Positions 44,867 through 55,642 of a stretch of DNA of 64,000 bases are shown here, piece by piece. Under the pieces are notes generated by a model. That model was given only the letters and a program-made list of their open reading frames with translations. It had not been told where the DNA came from and ran no database searches. The stretch comes from Xanthomonas sp. (GTDB taxonomy: Bacteria; Pseudomonadota; Gammaproteobacteria; Xanthomonadales; Xanthomonadaceae). Numbering within the stretch: the first letter of the stretch is position 1; each line of letters begins with the position of its first letter. The stretch is from NCBI RefSeq assembly GCF_017163755.1, contig NZ_JAFIWC010000021.1:41893-105892 (forward strand), given 5' to 3'. Made by a program: the position numbers and the translations under genes.

Positions 44867-45853
44867 TCACCCCAGCCGGTTCAGCGCCTCGCTCAGTTCG
44901 TCGGCCAGCGGCGCGTTGAGCACGTACGGCGTCTGCCCGCCGTCCAGCGCGAATTCCAGCGATGCCGCGTGCAGGAACAGGCGCTTGAGTCCGATCTGCT
45001 CGCGCAGGCGCTTGTTGGTCGCCTCGTCGCCGTACTTGTCGTCGCCGGCCACCGGGTGCCCCAGGTGCTGGGCGTGCACGCGGATCTGGTGGGTGCGCCC
45101 GGTCTCGATGCGCACCTCGCAGAACGAATGCCCGCCGCGCCGCTCGAGTACCCGGAAGTGGCTCAGCGACGCCTTGCCGGCGGCGTTGACCTGCACGTGG
45201 CGCTCGCCGCCCTGGCGCAGGCCGATATGCAGCGGCGCGTCCACACTCATCACCCCGTCGGGCATGCGCCCGACCAGCAGGGTCAGGTAGCGCTTGCTGA
45301 TGCCGCCGCCGTCGACGCTGTCGCCTTCGCGCATCAGCGCCTGCATTTCGGTCAGCGCCGAGCGCTTCTTGGCCACGATCAGCAGCCCGGACGTGTCCCG
45401 GTCCAGCCGGTGCACCAGTTCCAGGCTCTGGTTCGGCCGCAGTGCGCGCAGGGTCTCGATCGCGCCGTGGCTGATCCCGCTGCCGCCATGGCTGGCCACG
45501 CCGGAGGGCTTGTTCAGCACCAGCAGCCGCGCGTCCTCGTAGACGATCGCCGCCTGCAGCCGGGCCATGAACGCCTCCGGCGGCAGCGCCTTCTCGCCCT
45601 CCTCGGCCAGCCGCACCGGCGGGATGCGCACCTCGTCGCCCGCTTCCAGCTTGCGTTCGGCCTTGGTGCGGCCGCCGTTGACCCGGACCTGGCCGCTGCG
45701 CATCAGCTTGTAGACCAGGCTGCGCGGCGCACCTTTCAAGTGCCCGAGCAGGAAGTTGTCTACACGCTGGCCGGCCCGGTCTTCGGGAACCTTGAGAATG
45801 CGGACCGCGGCAGCGCCCTCGCGGGGCTTCGGGGGGATCGGGGGGGAAGTCAT
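44867..45853 (-). CDS. rluC: 23S rRNA pseudouridine synthase RluC
   Basis: Isomerises uridines 955, 2504 and 2580 of 23S rRNA (E. coli numbering). The 328-residue protein has an N-terminal S4 RNA-binding domain (QRVDNFLLGHLKGAPRSLVYKLMRSGQVRVNGG, about 29-61) and a catalytic domain with LELVHRLDRDTSGLLIVAKKRSA, where the aspartate is the nucleophile, followed by GRTHQIRVHAQHLGHPVAGDDKYG. It is divergent from rne, an arrangement known in E. coli. Confidence 0.95.
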   Translation of the reverse strand: MTSPPIPPKPREGAAAVRILKVPEDRAGQRVDNFLLGHLKGAPRSLVYKLMRSGQVRVNGGRTKAERKLEAGDEVRIPPVRLAEEGEKALPPEAFMARLQAAIVYEDARLLVLNKPSGVASHGGSGISHGAIETLRALRPNQSLELVHRLDRDTSGLLIVAKKRSALTEMQALMREGDSVDGGGISKRYLTLLVGRMPDGVMSVDAPLHIGLRQGGERHVQVNAAGKASLSHFRVLERRGGHSFCEVRIETGRTHQIRVHAQHLGHPVAGDDKYGDEATNKRLREQIGLKRLFLHAASLEFALDGGQTPYVLNAPLADELSEALNRLG

Positions 45854-45867
45854 CAGGCAGTTTATTC

Positions 45868-45876
45868 TGTTACACT
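45868..45876 (+). promoter_or_regulatory. Extended -10 promoter for rne
   Basis: TG-N-TACACT at 45868-45876 is an extended -10 element within the rluC-rne gap. No good -35 hexamer is at the expected distance, as is common with extended -10 promoters. It predicts a start near 45883 and a leader of about 365 bases. Confidence 0.5.
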
Positions 45877-46249
45877 CGGGGCGCGAGATAAGGGTTTGAT
45901 TTCGTTGAAAGTTAGCTCAGGGCCAGAAGCCCGGCTTGCGACGAATCCGGCACAGTGCGCGGCCACCGCCCCCGGGGCGGCCATGTTAGCGGCTCACCGG
46001 CCTACCCGGCCATCGCCGGACGCCACAAGCGTCCGCGCTGAACATGCCCCGTGCGGCGACCCAGCCTGGCTGGAGTCGCTACCGGCCCTGAAACACCTAA
46101 AAAGAAAGAAGCGCTCCCGCGGCTCGCCGTGGTGTCGTAGCGCTGGAAGCTCAAGCCGCCCTCCCCGCGCCTGCGCGATGGGCAGCGAACCGTGACCAGA
46201 GGCGAAACCCCATGGCGTTCCGCGCGGTAGCAGCGCGAGGAACGCAACA
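45877..46249 (+). other. Long 5' untranslated leader of rne
   Basis: About 370 bases separate the predicted promoter from the rne start. This is close to the 361-base E. coli rne leader, through which RNase E controls its own mRNA. Several short GC-rich inverted repeats can be seen (for example GGCCACCGCCCCC, and TCCGCGC near the start codon), but I cannot fold it reliably. No gene-like frame is convincing here. Confidence 0.6.
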
Positions 46250-49200
46250 ATGAAGCGAATGCTGATCAACGCCACGCAGGCAGAAGAACTGCGCGTGGCC
46301 ATCGTGGACGGCCAGACCCTGTACGACATCGACATCGAACAGCCGTCCAAGGAACAGAAGAAGTCCAACATCTACAAAGGCCGCATCACCCGGCTCGAAC
46401 CCTCGCTCGAGGCCGCCTTCGTCGAATACGGCGGCGAGCGTCACGGCTTCCTGCCGCTGAAGGAAATCTCCCGCGACTACTTCCAGGCCGGGGTCGACCA
46501 CAACAAGGCAACGATCCGCGAGCTGTTGCGCGAGGGACAGGAGGTGGTGGTCCAGGTCGACAAGGAGGAACGCGGCAACAAGGGCGCCGCCCTGACCACG
46601 TTCATCTCGCTGGCCGGGCGCTACATGGTGCTGATGCCGAACTCGCCCAGCGCCGGCGGCGTCTCGCGCCGGATCGAGGGCGAGGACCGCGCCGCGCTGA
46701 AGGAAGCGCTGGACAAGCTGAACATCCCCGACGACATGGGCGTGATCATCCGCACCGCCGGCGTCGGCCGCGATGCCGAAGAGCTGCAGTGGGACCTGGA
46801 CTACCTGCTGCAGGTGTGGAAGTCGATCGCCGAGGCCGCGCTGGCCAAGCCGGCGCCGTTCCTGATCTACCAGGAATCGCGCCTGATCATCCGCGCCCTG
46901 CGCGACTACCTGCGCGCCGATATCGGCGAGATCCTGGTCGATACCCCCGAGATGTACGGCGATGCCCAGGAGTTCATGCAGCAGGTGATGCCGCAGAGCC
47001 TGCGCAAGCTCAAGCACTACACCGACGACATCCCGCTGTTCAACCGTTTCCAGATCGAATCGCAGATCGAGGCGGCCTACGAGCGCAGCGTGCGCCTGCC
47101 GTCCGGCGGCTCGATCGTGGTCGACCAGACCGAGGCGCTGACCGCGGTGGACGTCAATTCCTCGCGCGCGACCAAGGGCAGCGACATCGAGGACACCGCG
47201 TTCCAGACCAACCTGGAGGCCGCCGAAGAGGTGGCGCGCCAGCTGCGCCTGCGCGATCTCGGCGGCCTGGTGGTCATCGACTTCATCGACATGGCCTCCA
47301 GCAAGCACCAGCGCGAGGTCGAGAACCGCCTGCAGAACGCGCTCAAGTACGACCGCGCGCGGGTGCAGATCGGCCGCATCTCGCGCTTCGGCCTGCTGGA
47401 GATGAGCCGCCAGCGCCTGCGTCCGTCGCTGGGCGAGTCCAGCCAGATCGTGTGCCCGCGCTGCGACGGCCATGGCCGCATGCGCAGCGTCGAGTCGCTG
47501 TCGCTGTCGATCATCCGCGTCGCCGAGGAGCACGCGATGAAGGAGAATACCGGGCAGGTGCTGGTACAGGCCCCGGTGGAGATCGCCAACTACCTGCTCA
47601 ACGAGAAGCGCCGCGCGCTCACCGAGATCGAGAAGCGCCACGACGCGCCGATCGTCATCGTCGCCGACGAGCAGATGCACACGCCGCACTACGAAGTCAC
47701 GCGCCTGCGTGACAACGAGCTCGGCGAGGAAAGCGCCAAGCCCAGCTACCAGCGCAACACCCCGCGCAAGCTGCCGGTGCATGCGCTGACCAAGGCGCAG
47801 CTGAACATCCCCGCCGCGCCGGCGGTGACCCACGTGAAGCATTCGCAGCCGGCACCGGTGCGCGAGATTCCGGAACCGCAGGAACCGGTGGCCGCGGCGC
47901 CCGTGGCCGCAGCGCCGGCGCCCGTCGCGCCCGCCCCGGCGGCAGGCGTGGTCGGCTGGCTCAAGCGCATCTTCGGCGGCGGCGATGCCGCGGCGCCGGC
48001 CCCGGTGCCGAACGAGCCGGCGCAGCGCCCGCGCCAGGACGGCGGACGCGGCCGCAACGATCGCGGCGAGCGCAATTCGCGCCGCGACGGCAGTCGCGCC
48101 GGCGGCCAGGGCGGCAATGCCGCCCGCGGCAACAATGGCGGCGGCAATCCGCGGCGCGAAGAACGCCGTCCCAACGGCGGCGGCGCGCAGGGCGGCAACA
48201 ATGCCCAGCCCAAGCCGCAGCGCAACGAGCAGCCGCTGCAGCAGGCCAAACCGGCGCAGGCGCCGCAGCCGCCCAAGCCGCCCAAGCAGCAACAGCCGCA
48301 GAACCCGCCACGCCAGCCCAGGCCGCAGCAGGATCCGGCACAGGCGCAGACCGACAGGCCGGCGCGTGCGCCGCGTCCGGATGACGCCGGCGCCAGGCCT
48401 ACGGCCATCCCGGCCACGCCCGCGGCAGATGCCACGACGATCGCCGCCGCGGCGGCCGCCGGCGGCGCGCTCGCGGCCGGTACCGACAAGCAGCCGGCCG
48501 AGCCGGCGGCGTTCGCGCCGACGCCCTCGCCCGTGGCTGCAGACCCGGCAGTGGACCTGCGCGACAGCGAAGCGGAAACCGCGCAGGCGGTGCCCGCCGG
48601 CGAGAACGGCGACAATGCCGAAGACGGCGGCGAAGGCGGCAGCCGCCGCCGCCGCGGTCGTCGCGGTGGACGCCGTCGCCGTCGCGGCAATGGCGAGGCC
48701 GGCAGCGGTGCCGAAGCCGGGTCGCTCGACGACCAGGACCTGGACGCCGGCGACAACGACGGCGAGCCGAGCAATGCGCCGAGCCGCAGCCAGCCCGAGT
48801 TCGACTTCGACGACGACGCGAGTGCGGCGGAAACGAGCGAGCCCAAGCCGCCGCGTGCCGCGCAGGAAAAGCGCGAGCCGCGTCCGGAGCGTCGCGAACG
48901 TGCGCCGGCCGCCGCCGTAGCGGCCGATGGCCCGGCGGCCGCGTCGGCACCGGTGCAAACGCAGCCGCAGACGCCGGCCACGGTGGCGGCGAGCTTGTCG
49001 GCGGTGCCGGTGGCGGCTTCGGCCGACATTTCGGCCGAGCCTGCCGCTGCCGCGCCGCCCGTCGCGCCTCCGGAGCCCGTGCAGGCGGCGGCACCTGCGG
49101 CCGAACCGCCGCAGGCATCCGCATCGTCGGCGATCGAAGCGGCGCAGGCATCGGTCCAGGCCGAAGCGCCTGCGGCCGTCGAAACGCATGCACCGGCCGC

Positions 49201-49714
49201 AACGCCGGCGCCTGTGGCGGCAGCGGAAGCGGTGCCGGCACCGGAAAAGGTCGCCGAATCGTTCTCTGCGTCCGCGCATCGCGAGCCCGAGTTCGCACCG
49301 GCGCCGGCTCCTGTCGCCAAGCTTGCGCAGGCGGACGATGCCTTCGCGCCCAGCGCCTCGGAACCGGAGCCGGAGCCGGCTGCAACGGCCACGGACGAAG
49401 CCAGCAAGCCGACGCCCTACATGCCGGTGCAGACGACGCTGCTGGATGCGTTGCCGGAAGAGCCGGCGGTGTCCGACGATGCGCCGGCCCCCGCGCCGGT
49501 CGCGGCGGCGCCGGCCGAACGCGCGGCGGCACCTGCCTCCGCGCCGGCACCGGCGAGCAGCGGCTTGTTCGATGCGCCATCGACTCCATCGACGGCACCG
49601 GCGATTCCGGCCGACGCGCCGGCACCGGTCGCCCAGCACGTCGTCGCTTCGGCGGACAAGCCGGGCGACAACGACGATGACGCCGACGACAAGCACAAGG
49701 AACGCGCCGGCTGA
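46250..49714 (+). CDS. rne: Ribonuclease E
   Basis: Essential endoribonuclease for mRNA decay and rRNA/tRNA processing. The catalytic half (about 1-530) starts [21 protein letters not shown], has an S1 domain ([21 protein letters not shown]), 5'-sensor/RNase H-like region, the catalytic aspartates in [11 protein letters not shown] and [11 protein letters not shown] (equivalents of Asp303 and Asp346), and the zinc-link CPRCDGHG. The remainder to residue 1154 is disordered: Arg/Gly/Asn-rich ([11 protein letters not shown]), then Ala/Pro-rich, with [15 protein letters not shown]. It is thus long compared with E. coli (1061). The C-terminal binding sites for PNPase or RhlB are not recognisable to me. 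Confidence 0.97.
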   Translation: MKRMLINATQAEELRVAIVDGQTLYDIDIEQPSKEQKKSNIYKGRITRLEPSLEAAFVEYGGERHGFLPLKEISRDYFQAGVDHNKATIRELLREGQEVVVQVDKEERGNKGAALTTFISLAGRYMVLMPNSPSAGGVSRRIEGEDRAALKEALDKLNIPDDMGVIIRTAGVGRDAEELQWDLDYLLQVWKSIAEAALAKPAPFLIYQESRLIIRALRDYLRADIGEILVDTPEMYGDAQEFMQQVMPQSLRKLKHYTDDIPLFNRFQIESQIEAAYERSVRLPSGGSIVVDQTEALTAVDVNSSRATKGSDIEDTAFQTNLEAAEEVARQLRLRDLGGLVVIDFIDMASSKHQREVENRLQNALKYDRARVQIGRISRFGLLEMSRQRLRPSLGESSQIVCPRCDGHGRMRSVESLSLSIIRVAEEHAMKENTGQVLVQAPVEIANYLLNEKRRALTEIEKRHDAPIVIVADEQMHTPHYEVTRLRDNELGEESAKPSYQRNTPRKLPVHALTKAQLNIPAAPAVTHVKHSQPAPVREIPEPQEPVAAAPVAAAPAPVAPAPAAGVVGWLKRIFGGGDAAAPAPVPNEPAQRPRQDGGRGRNDRGERNSRRDGSRAGGQGGNAARGNNGGGNPRREERRPNGGGAQGGNNAQPKPQRNEQPLQQAKPAQAPQPPKPPKQQQPQNPPRQPRPQQDPAQAQTDRPARAPRPDDAGARPTAIPATPAADATTIAAAAAAGGALAAGTDKQPAEPAAFAPTPSPVAADPAVDLRDSEAETAQAVPAGENGDNAEDGGEGGSRRRRGRRGGRRRRRGNGEAGSGAEAGSLDDQDLDAGDNDGEPSNAPSRSQPEFDFDDDASAAETSEPKPPRAAQEKREPRPERRERAPAAAVAADGPAAASAPVQTQPQTPATVAASLSAVPVAASADISAEPAAAAPPVAPPEPVQAAAPAAEPPQASASSAIEAAQASVQAEAPAAVETHAPAATPAPVAAAEAVPAPEKVAESFSASAHREPEFAPAPAPVAKLAQADDAFAPSASEPEPEPAATATDEASKPTPYMPVQTTLLDALPEEPAVSDDAPAPAPVAAAPAERAAAPASAPAPASSGLFDAPSTPSTAPAIPADAPAPVAQHVVASADKPGDNDDDADDKHKERAG

Positions 49715-49732
49715 TCGACGCCGTCGCAGTGC

Positions 49733-49765
49733 AAAAAAAAAGCGGCCTTCGGGCCGCTTTTTTTT
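49733..49765. terminator. Bidirectional terminator after rne
   Basis: Nine A, GCGGCC, loop TTCG, GGCCGC, then eight T: a symmetric UUCG-capped intrinsic terminator that works on both strands. It lies 18 bases after the rne stop and faces the gacA terminator at 49985. Confidence 0.93.
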
Positions 49766-49984
49766 GAGGAGCGTCTGCCTGTTTTGAGGAGTGTCTGCCT
49801 GCGACAGGACAAGTTCCGCCTGACCCGATGTCCAGCCTACAGCCCGAGCACGAATCTCTGCCCAGGCTCCCGTTCGCCAGGCGAACGCAGGCGGTGGGAG
49901 GAACGCCAGTCCCGACGGGCTCCACCGAACATCTCACGGCCAGCGCCTGCTGCGCGCTTTGCAGCGTCGAGAACCCATACGCAG

Positions 49985-50009
49985 AAAAAGCGGCCCGGTG
50001 GCCGCTTTT
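49985..50009 (-). terminator. Terminator after the GacA-like regulator gene
   Basis: AAAAGCGGCC, a four-base loop and GGCCGCTTTT form a symmetric hairpin with short A/T tails 31 bases after the end of the minus-strand regulator gene. The gap to the rne terminator (49766-49984) holds a short duplication and no gene. Confidence 0.82.
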
Positions 50010-50040
50010 CCAATCCATCCCATCCGCTGGCGGGCGCGCG

Positions 50041-50688
50041 CTACAGAGGATGCGCCGGGTCCAGCAAGCCGTACTGCGTGGCAAGACGTGCCAGCGCGAT
50101 GTTGTCGTGGATGCCGACCTTCTCGAACAGCCGCGCCTTGTGCGTGTTGACCGTCTTGGCGCTGAGGCTCAGGCGCTTGGCGATGTCTTCCTGGCGCAGA
50201 CCGCGGGTCAACAGCAACGCCACTTCCAGCTCGCGCGGCGACAGCGCGTCGAACGGCGAACTGCCGCCCTCGAGATTGGCCAGCGCCAGGTTCTGCGCGA
50301 TGTTGCTGCCGAGGTAGCGTTTGCCCATCGCCACGTCGCGCACCGCGCGCAGCAGTTCCTGCGCATCGCCGGCCTTGCCGACGTAGCCGGACGCGCCGGC
50401 CTCGAGCAACCGCTTGGGCAGCGGGCCGTCTTCCAGCACCGAAACGATGATGACCTTGGTGCCGTGGTCGCCTTTCATGATCCGCTCGGTCACTTCCAGA
50501 CCGCTGACGCCGGGCATGTGCAGATCGCACAGCACGATGTCCGGCTTGAGCTGGCGGATCTGCGGCAGCGCGCTTTCGCCGCTGTCGGCCTCGCCTACGA
50601 TTTCGATATCGGTCTGGTTCGACAGGATCAGCCTCATGCCGGTCCGGACGAGAGCGTGATCGTCGACCAAAAATACTCTGATGGCCAT
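50041..50688 (-). CDS. gacA: GacA/UvrY-like response regulator
   Basis: Two-component regulator of 215 residues. The receiver domain (1-120) has VFLVDDHALVRTG, the phospho-acceptor aspartate in DIVLCDLHMPGVSGLEV (Asp54) and the late lysine in SGYVGKAGDA. The LuxR/NarL helix-turn-helix follows (LSPRELEVALLLTRGLRQEDIAKRLSLSAKTVNTHKARLFEKVG). This is the layout and length of GacA, which activates small CsrA-titrating RNAs in many gammaproteobacteria. No histidine kinase is adjacent, as is normal for GacA. The identity is inferred from these similarities and could be a near paralogue. Confidence 0.85.
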   Translation of the reverse strand: MAIRVFLVDDHALVRTGMRLILSNQTDIEIVGEADSGESALPQIRQLKPDIVLCDLHMPGVSGLEVTERIMKGDHGTKVIIVSVLEDGPLPKRLLEAGASGYVGKAGDAQELLRAVRDVAMGKRYLGSNIAQNLALANLEGGSSPFDALSPRELEVALLLTRGLRQEDIAKRLSLSAKTVNTHKARLFEKVGIHDNIALARLATQYGLLDPAHPL

Positions 50689-51161
50689 CTCGTGTTAACC
50701 CCAACGCAGCGAACGCCGCAGCGGCCAGACTAGCGGCGTGAACTGTTCAGGGCAACCCGCGGCTGTAGACAAATCGTGAAAACGCCACGGGCAGCGCGAT
50801 GCATCGCATCGCACTGTCGTTCGGGATTCAACAGCACCACGCCGGACTTACTCAAGGCCCGGCCCGCAGGAGCGAGTGACCAGCCTTGCGTGTTTTCCAA
50901 GGAAAATCGAGGCGGTACCTGCGTTAGGCAGGCGCAGTGTGCCCGGTCGCGGCGGACATGGTTATCAGGGCATATCCTGATATGGGGTCAGACTTTTCTG
51001 ACCCCGTGCATGGATGAAACCTTCATGTTCGAGCGCCAGGCGGCGACCGCAGTACAAGAAATTTCCTACTGCGGGCATCTGCGCGCAGACGCGCCCGCTC
51101 TGCCGGCGTCCGCTGGGGCAAAACCCGGGCGCGACGCATATACGCGAACCGGTACGGACAA
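50689..51161. other. Intergenic region upstream of tRNA-Ser and gacA, with a double palindrome
   Basis: No gene is convincing in this 473-base stretch. It holds two neighbouring palindromes: ATATC-CT-GATAT at 50972-50983 and GGGGTCAGA, four-base loop, TCTGACCCC at 50984-51005, the second with a perfect nine-base stem. They could be a protein-binding site or an RNA hairpin. The gacA promoter must also lie near 50690-50760, but I see no clear match. Confidence 0.65.
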
Positions 51162-51251
51162 TGGCGGAGAGAGTGGGATTCGAACCCACGGAAGGTTTGA
51201 CCCTTCGCCGGTTTTCAAGACCGGTGCCTTAAACCGCTCGGCCATCTCTCC
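51162..51251 (-). tRNA. tRNA-Ser(UGA), CCA encoded
   Basis: Ninety bases form a class II (long variable arm) tRNA. The acceptor stem is GGAGAGA with TCTCTCC and G discriminator, followed by an encoded CCA. The anticodon loop is CTTGAAA, giving the UGA anticodon (reads UCA and UCG). The T arm has GGGTTCGAATCCC and the variable arm has the GGTC-AAAC-type stem usual for tRNA-Ser. A serS gene lies 2.2 kb away. Confidence 0.96.
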
Positions 51252-51360
51252 GATGCATGTCGCGTTGCCCCCGCACGCGGCAGGGCCCGCCGCAGACGTC
51301 GCCGCGCATGGCTGGACGCGCGACCGCGGCGGCATTTTCGCACGGGCGCGGCGGATTTGC

Positions 51361-52347
51361 TCAGCCGGCCTCCACCGCCATCGCGCTGATCGTGGAGTGC
51401 TTGATCGCCTTGCGCTCCGGGCAGCCGCTGCAGTCCAGGCGCGAGGCCTCGATCTGGCGCGGCAGGTGTTCGGCGAGGAAGTCGATGAACACCCGTACCG
51501 CCGGCAGCAGGCCGCGGCGCGATGCGAACACCGCATGGCAGATGCCCTGCGGCAGCGACCACTGCGGCAGCACCACTTCCAGTTCGCCCTTGCGCACGGC
51601 GTCGGCGCAGACGGTCTCCGGCAGCATGGTGATGCCGAAGCCGTCCTTCACCATCGACTGCAGCAACGGGAAATCGAACCCGGCCACGCGCGGCTGCAGG
51701 TCGACGCGGCGCACCTCGCCGGCCGGGCCGTGCAGTTCCCAGCGCTGGCGCGCCTCGTCCTCGCTGGTGCTCAGGGTGACATGCGAGCTCAGTTCCTCCG
51801 GATCGCTCGGGCGACCGGCGCGGTCGAGGTACTTCGGGCTGGCCACCAGCAGTTCCTGCACCTGGCCGAAGCTGCGCATCACCAGGCTGCCGTCGTCGTC
51901 CAGTCGCGAACGCACGCGCAGCGCCACGTCGTAGCCTTCGTTGATGATGTCCACGCGACGGTTGCTGATGTTCAGCTGCAAGCGCACCTTCGGATACTGG
52001 TCCAGGAAGATCGGCAGCAGCTTGGGCAGCTGCATCTGCGCCAGCGATACCGGCACGCTGACGCGCACCAGTCCGCGCGGTTCGGCGCTGAGCCTGTCCA
52101 CCACCTCGCGCGCGGCCTGCGCCTCGGCGAGCATGGTCTGCGCGTGGCGGTGCACGCTCGTGCCGACGTCGGTGACTGCGAAACGCCGCGTCGAGCGCTG
52201 CAGCAGGCGCACGCCCAGGTCGGTCTCCAGCTGGCTGATGCGGCGGCTCAGTCGCGACTTGGGAATGCCAAGCGCGCGTTCGGCGGCGGCGAAACCACCG
52301 TGGTCGACCACCATCGCGAAGTAGTACAGGTCGTTGAGGTCGTGCAT
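51361..52347 (-). CDS. LysR-family transcriptional regulator, divergent from azoR
   Basis: A 328-residue LysR regulator: winged-helix domain ([42 protein letters not shown], about 4-45), then an effector-binding domain ([44 protein letters not shown]). The C-terminus extends past the usual end with a cysteine-containing tail ([15 protein letters not shown]). It is transcribed away from azoR across a 119-base gap, so control of the azoreductase is likely. The inducer is unknown. Confidence 0.9.
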   Translation of the reverse strand: MHDLNDLYYFAMVVDHGGFAAAERALGIPKSRLSRRISQLETDLGVRLLQRSTRRFAVTDVGTSVHRHAQTMLAEAQAAREVVDRLSAEPRGLVRVSVPVSLAQMQLPKLLPIFLDQYPKVRLQLNISNRRVDIINEGYDVALRVRSRLDDDGSLVMRSFGQVQELLVASPKYLDRAGRPSDPEELSSHVTLSTSEDEARQRWELHGPAGEVRRVDLQPRVAGFDFPLLQSMVKDGFGITMLPETVCADAVRKGELEVVLPQWSLPQGICHAVFASRRGLLPAVRVFIDFLAEHLPRQIEASRLDCSGCPERKAIKHSTISAMAVEAG

Positions 52348-52352
52348 GTCAG

Positions 52353-52368
52353 GTTCCGAATTTAGAAC
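52353..52368. promoter_or_regulatory. Palindrome in the LysR-azoR gap, candidate LysR operator
   Basis: GTTC, eight bases, GAAC: an inverted repeat of the length and T-N-A type that LysR proteins bind. It sits six bases upstream of the LysR start codon, where a regulator could repress itself and act on azoR, whose start is 98 bases further. The assignment is inference. Confidence 0.5.
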
Positions 52369-52466
52369 GATACGTGGTATTTAATCATCTTTATCCCACC
52401 ATCGCAACGATCTACCTTGTCTCCCAACGCGGCGCCCGCCGCCACTCTAGGAAACAAGGTACTGCC

Positions 52467-53051
52467 ATGAAACTACTGCACCTGGATTCCAGCGCGCTCG
52501 GCCAATCCTCGGTCACCCGCGAACTGTCCGCCGCCATCGTCGCCCGTTGGCAGGCGAACGTGCCCGGCCTGCAGGTCGACTACCGCGACCTGGACCGCGA
52601 TCCCCTGCCCCATCTGACCGCGGCGTCGCTGGCCGGCAGCGACGCCGCGCAGGCCGAAGCGGCCGAACGCGTATTGCAGCAGTTCCTCGATGCCGACGTC
52701 TTGGTGATCGGTGCGCCGATGTACAACTTCGGCATTCCGTCCACGCTGAAGGCGTGGATCGACCGGGTCGCAGTCGCCGGACGCACCTTCCGCTACACCG
52801 AAAAAGGCCCGCAGGGGCTGGCCGGCGGCAAGCGCGTGATCGTGGCCAGCGGCCGCGGCGGCATCCACAGCGGCGCGCCCACCGATTTCCAGGAGCCCTA
52901 TCTGCGCCAGGTGTTCGGCTTCCTCGGCATCGCCGACGTGGAATTCGTCCGCGCCGAAGGCGTGGCGTATTCGCCGCAGCATCGGGTCGAGGCGATCGCC
53001 GCCGCTCTCGCCTCGATTCCCGGGCCGCAGGCGATGCCGGTCGCGGCGTAG
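52467..53051 (+). CDS. azoR: FMN-dependent NADH-azoreductase
   Basis: Flavoenzyme that reduces quinones and azo dyes using NADH, and so protects against electrophile stress. The 194-residue protein has the flavodoxin-like start [19 protein letters not shown] (FMN phosphate loop), [38 protein letters not shown] and a GRGGIHS segment. Start 52467 was chosen (MKLLHLDSS) over an in-frame upstream start at 52374, because the former matches AzoR. Confidence 0.95.
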   Translation: MKLLHLDSSALGQSSVTRELSAAIVARWQANVPGLQVDYRDLDRDPLPHLTAASLAGSDAAQAEAAERVLQQFLDADVLVIGAPMYNFGIPSTLKAWIDRVAVAGRTFRYTEKGPQGLAGGKRVIVASGRGGIHSGAPTDFQEPYLRQVFGFLGIADVEFVRAEGVAYSPQHRVEAIAAALASIPGPQAMPVAA

Positions 53052-53472
53052 GCGCAGGGCCGGCTCCCGGCGGACGAGGCCGCTGTGCGAGCGTTCGCCG
53101 AGTTGCAGGGCACGCCGTTCGCCTGCGCATTCGGATCGCCCGCACTGTGGCACTGGGGCGAAGCTGCGGCACTCCACCATGCGGTCGAACCAGGCTCCAT
53201 GGCAGCGCTCGCGTCCATCGCAGCGTCGACCAGCCGGGCGAGGCCGGGTGCCGCGAGCCGTATCCGCAGAACCTGTCGCGATCGAAGCCGCTCCATGCGC
53301 TTTCGTCGCAGCAATGCGATCTGGCGGATCTCGGCGCCGAGCCGGCCCCCGATGCACTTCCTCCGCACCGCCACGCAGCCCGGCGGCGCGGATGCGATGC
53401 CGCTTGCTTGTAGCCCCATACCGCCGCGCTGGTTCCCGCCGCCGCGATGCGGCGGGAGCGAGCGGACGGCGA
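53052..53472. other. Intergenic region between azoR and serS
   Basis: This 421-base gap shows no gene I can support. Near its end a GC-rich hairpin, CCCGCCGC with GCGGCGGG around 53437-53458, lies just beyond the serS stop and could act as a weak terminator for both converging genes; it has no T tail. Confidence 0.5.
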
Positions 53473-54786
<1,314 letters not shown>

Positions 54787-54887
54787 TTATCGCCTGTCGG
54801 CCGCGATTGTGCCGCGCCCTGGCCGGCGCGGCGCGCCGATTCACCGACGCTATGCCAGAATCGTGCGCTCATCCGAAGGTGAGCTCC

Positions 54888-55538
54888 ATGTCCACGTCGC
54901 GTCCGTCCTCGAACACCGGCATCGTGCTGCGCCTGCCGCGCCGCCTTCTCGTGATCATCGGCATCGCGTTCTGCGCCGGTCTGCTGCTGTTCCTCGCGGT
55001 GTGGCTGGCCGGGCGCAAGAACAACGATTTCTACAAGCCGCAGCCGGCGCAGGTGCAGCAGGACGCGGCCGCGGACATCAAGCCGCTGCCCGAGCCGCTG
55101 CCTGCCGGTACCGGCGCCAGCGACATGCCGCAGGCCAAACCGGCCGCGCCCGACGACGAAGTGCCGCAGCTGGTCGAGACCGCACCGCCGCCGCCCCCGG
55201 CCGCCGCTCCTGCGGCGCCCGGCGATGCGGCCCCCGGCAACCAGCAGGCGATGGCGCCGGGCAACCGCCCGCTGCCGATGGAGGGACAGATGCCGCCGCC
55301 GCGATATCCGCCGGCGGCGCTGCGCCGTGGCGACAGCGGCACGGTCGTGGTCCGCGTCGAGGTGGACGCCAGCGGCGCGCCTGCCGGGGTGGCATTGCTC
55401 AAGCGCAGCGGATCGCGCGACCTGGATCGCGCGGCGATGGAGGCGGTGCGCCGCTGGCGGTTCCGGCCGGCGCAGCGCAACGGCCAGGCGGTGCCCGGCA
55501 GCATCGAGATTCCGTTCGATTTCAAGCCGGGTCAGTAG
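54888..55538 (+). CDS. TonB-like energy transducer, first of a tandem pair
   Basis: A 216-residue protein: N-terminal cytoplasmic stretch, transmembrane helix (RLLVIIGIAFCAGLLLFLAVWLAG, about 19-42), a Pro/Ala-rich periplasmic spacer (about 60-125), and a TonB C-terminal domain (PPPRYPPAALRRGDSGTVVVRVEVDASGAPAGVALLKRSG, then RWRFRPAQRNGQAVPGSIEIPFDF). It could pull on TonB-dependent receptors, but exbB/exbD are not nearby. A ribosome site AAGGTGAG precedes the ATG at 54888. An upstream extension of the frame lacks features of the family. Confidence 0.85.
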   Translation: MSTSRPSSNTGIVLRLPRRLLVIIGIAFCAGLLLFLAVWLAGRKNNDFYKPQPAQVQQDAAADIKPLPEPLPAGTGASDMPQAKPAAPDDEVPQLVETAPPPPPAAAPAAPGDAAPGNQQAMAPGNRPLPMEGQMPPPRYPPAALRRGDSGTVVVRVEVDASGAPAGVALLKRSGSRDLDRAAMEAVRRWRFRPAQRNGQAVPGSIEIPFDFKPGQ

Positions 55539-55642
55539 CTGAACGAAACCACCGCCGCGGCGCCCCCGTTCACGGCCGGCTGACACACCCGGAACATTTC
55601 CCGCGCAAGACTGGCCGCGTCACAAGACGCAGGACCAAGGCC

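Noticed and set aside
46151..49696. A 1181-residue minus-strand frame opposite rne
   Set aside because: RNase E has clear catalytic motifs on the plus strand; the opposing frame is Arg/Gly-rich without recognisable domains.
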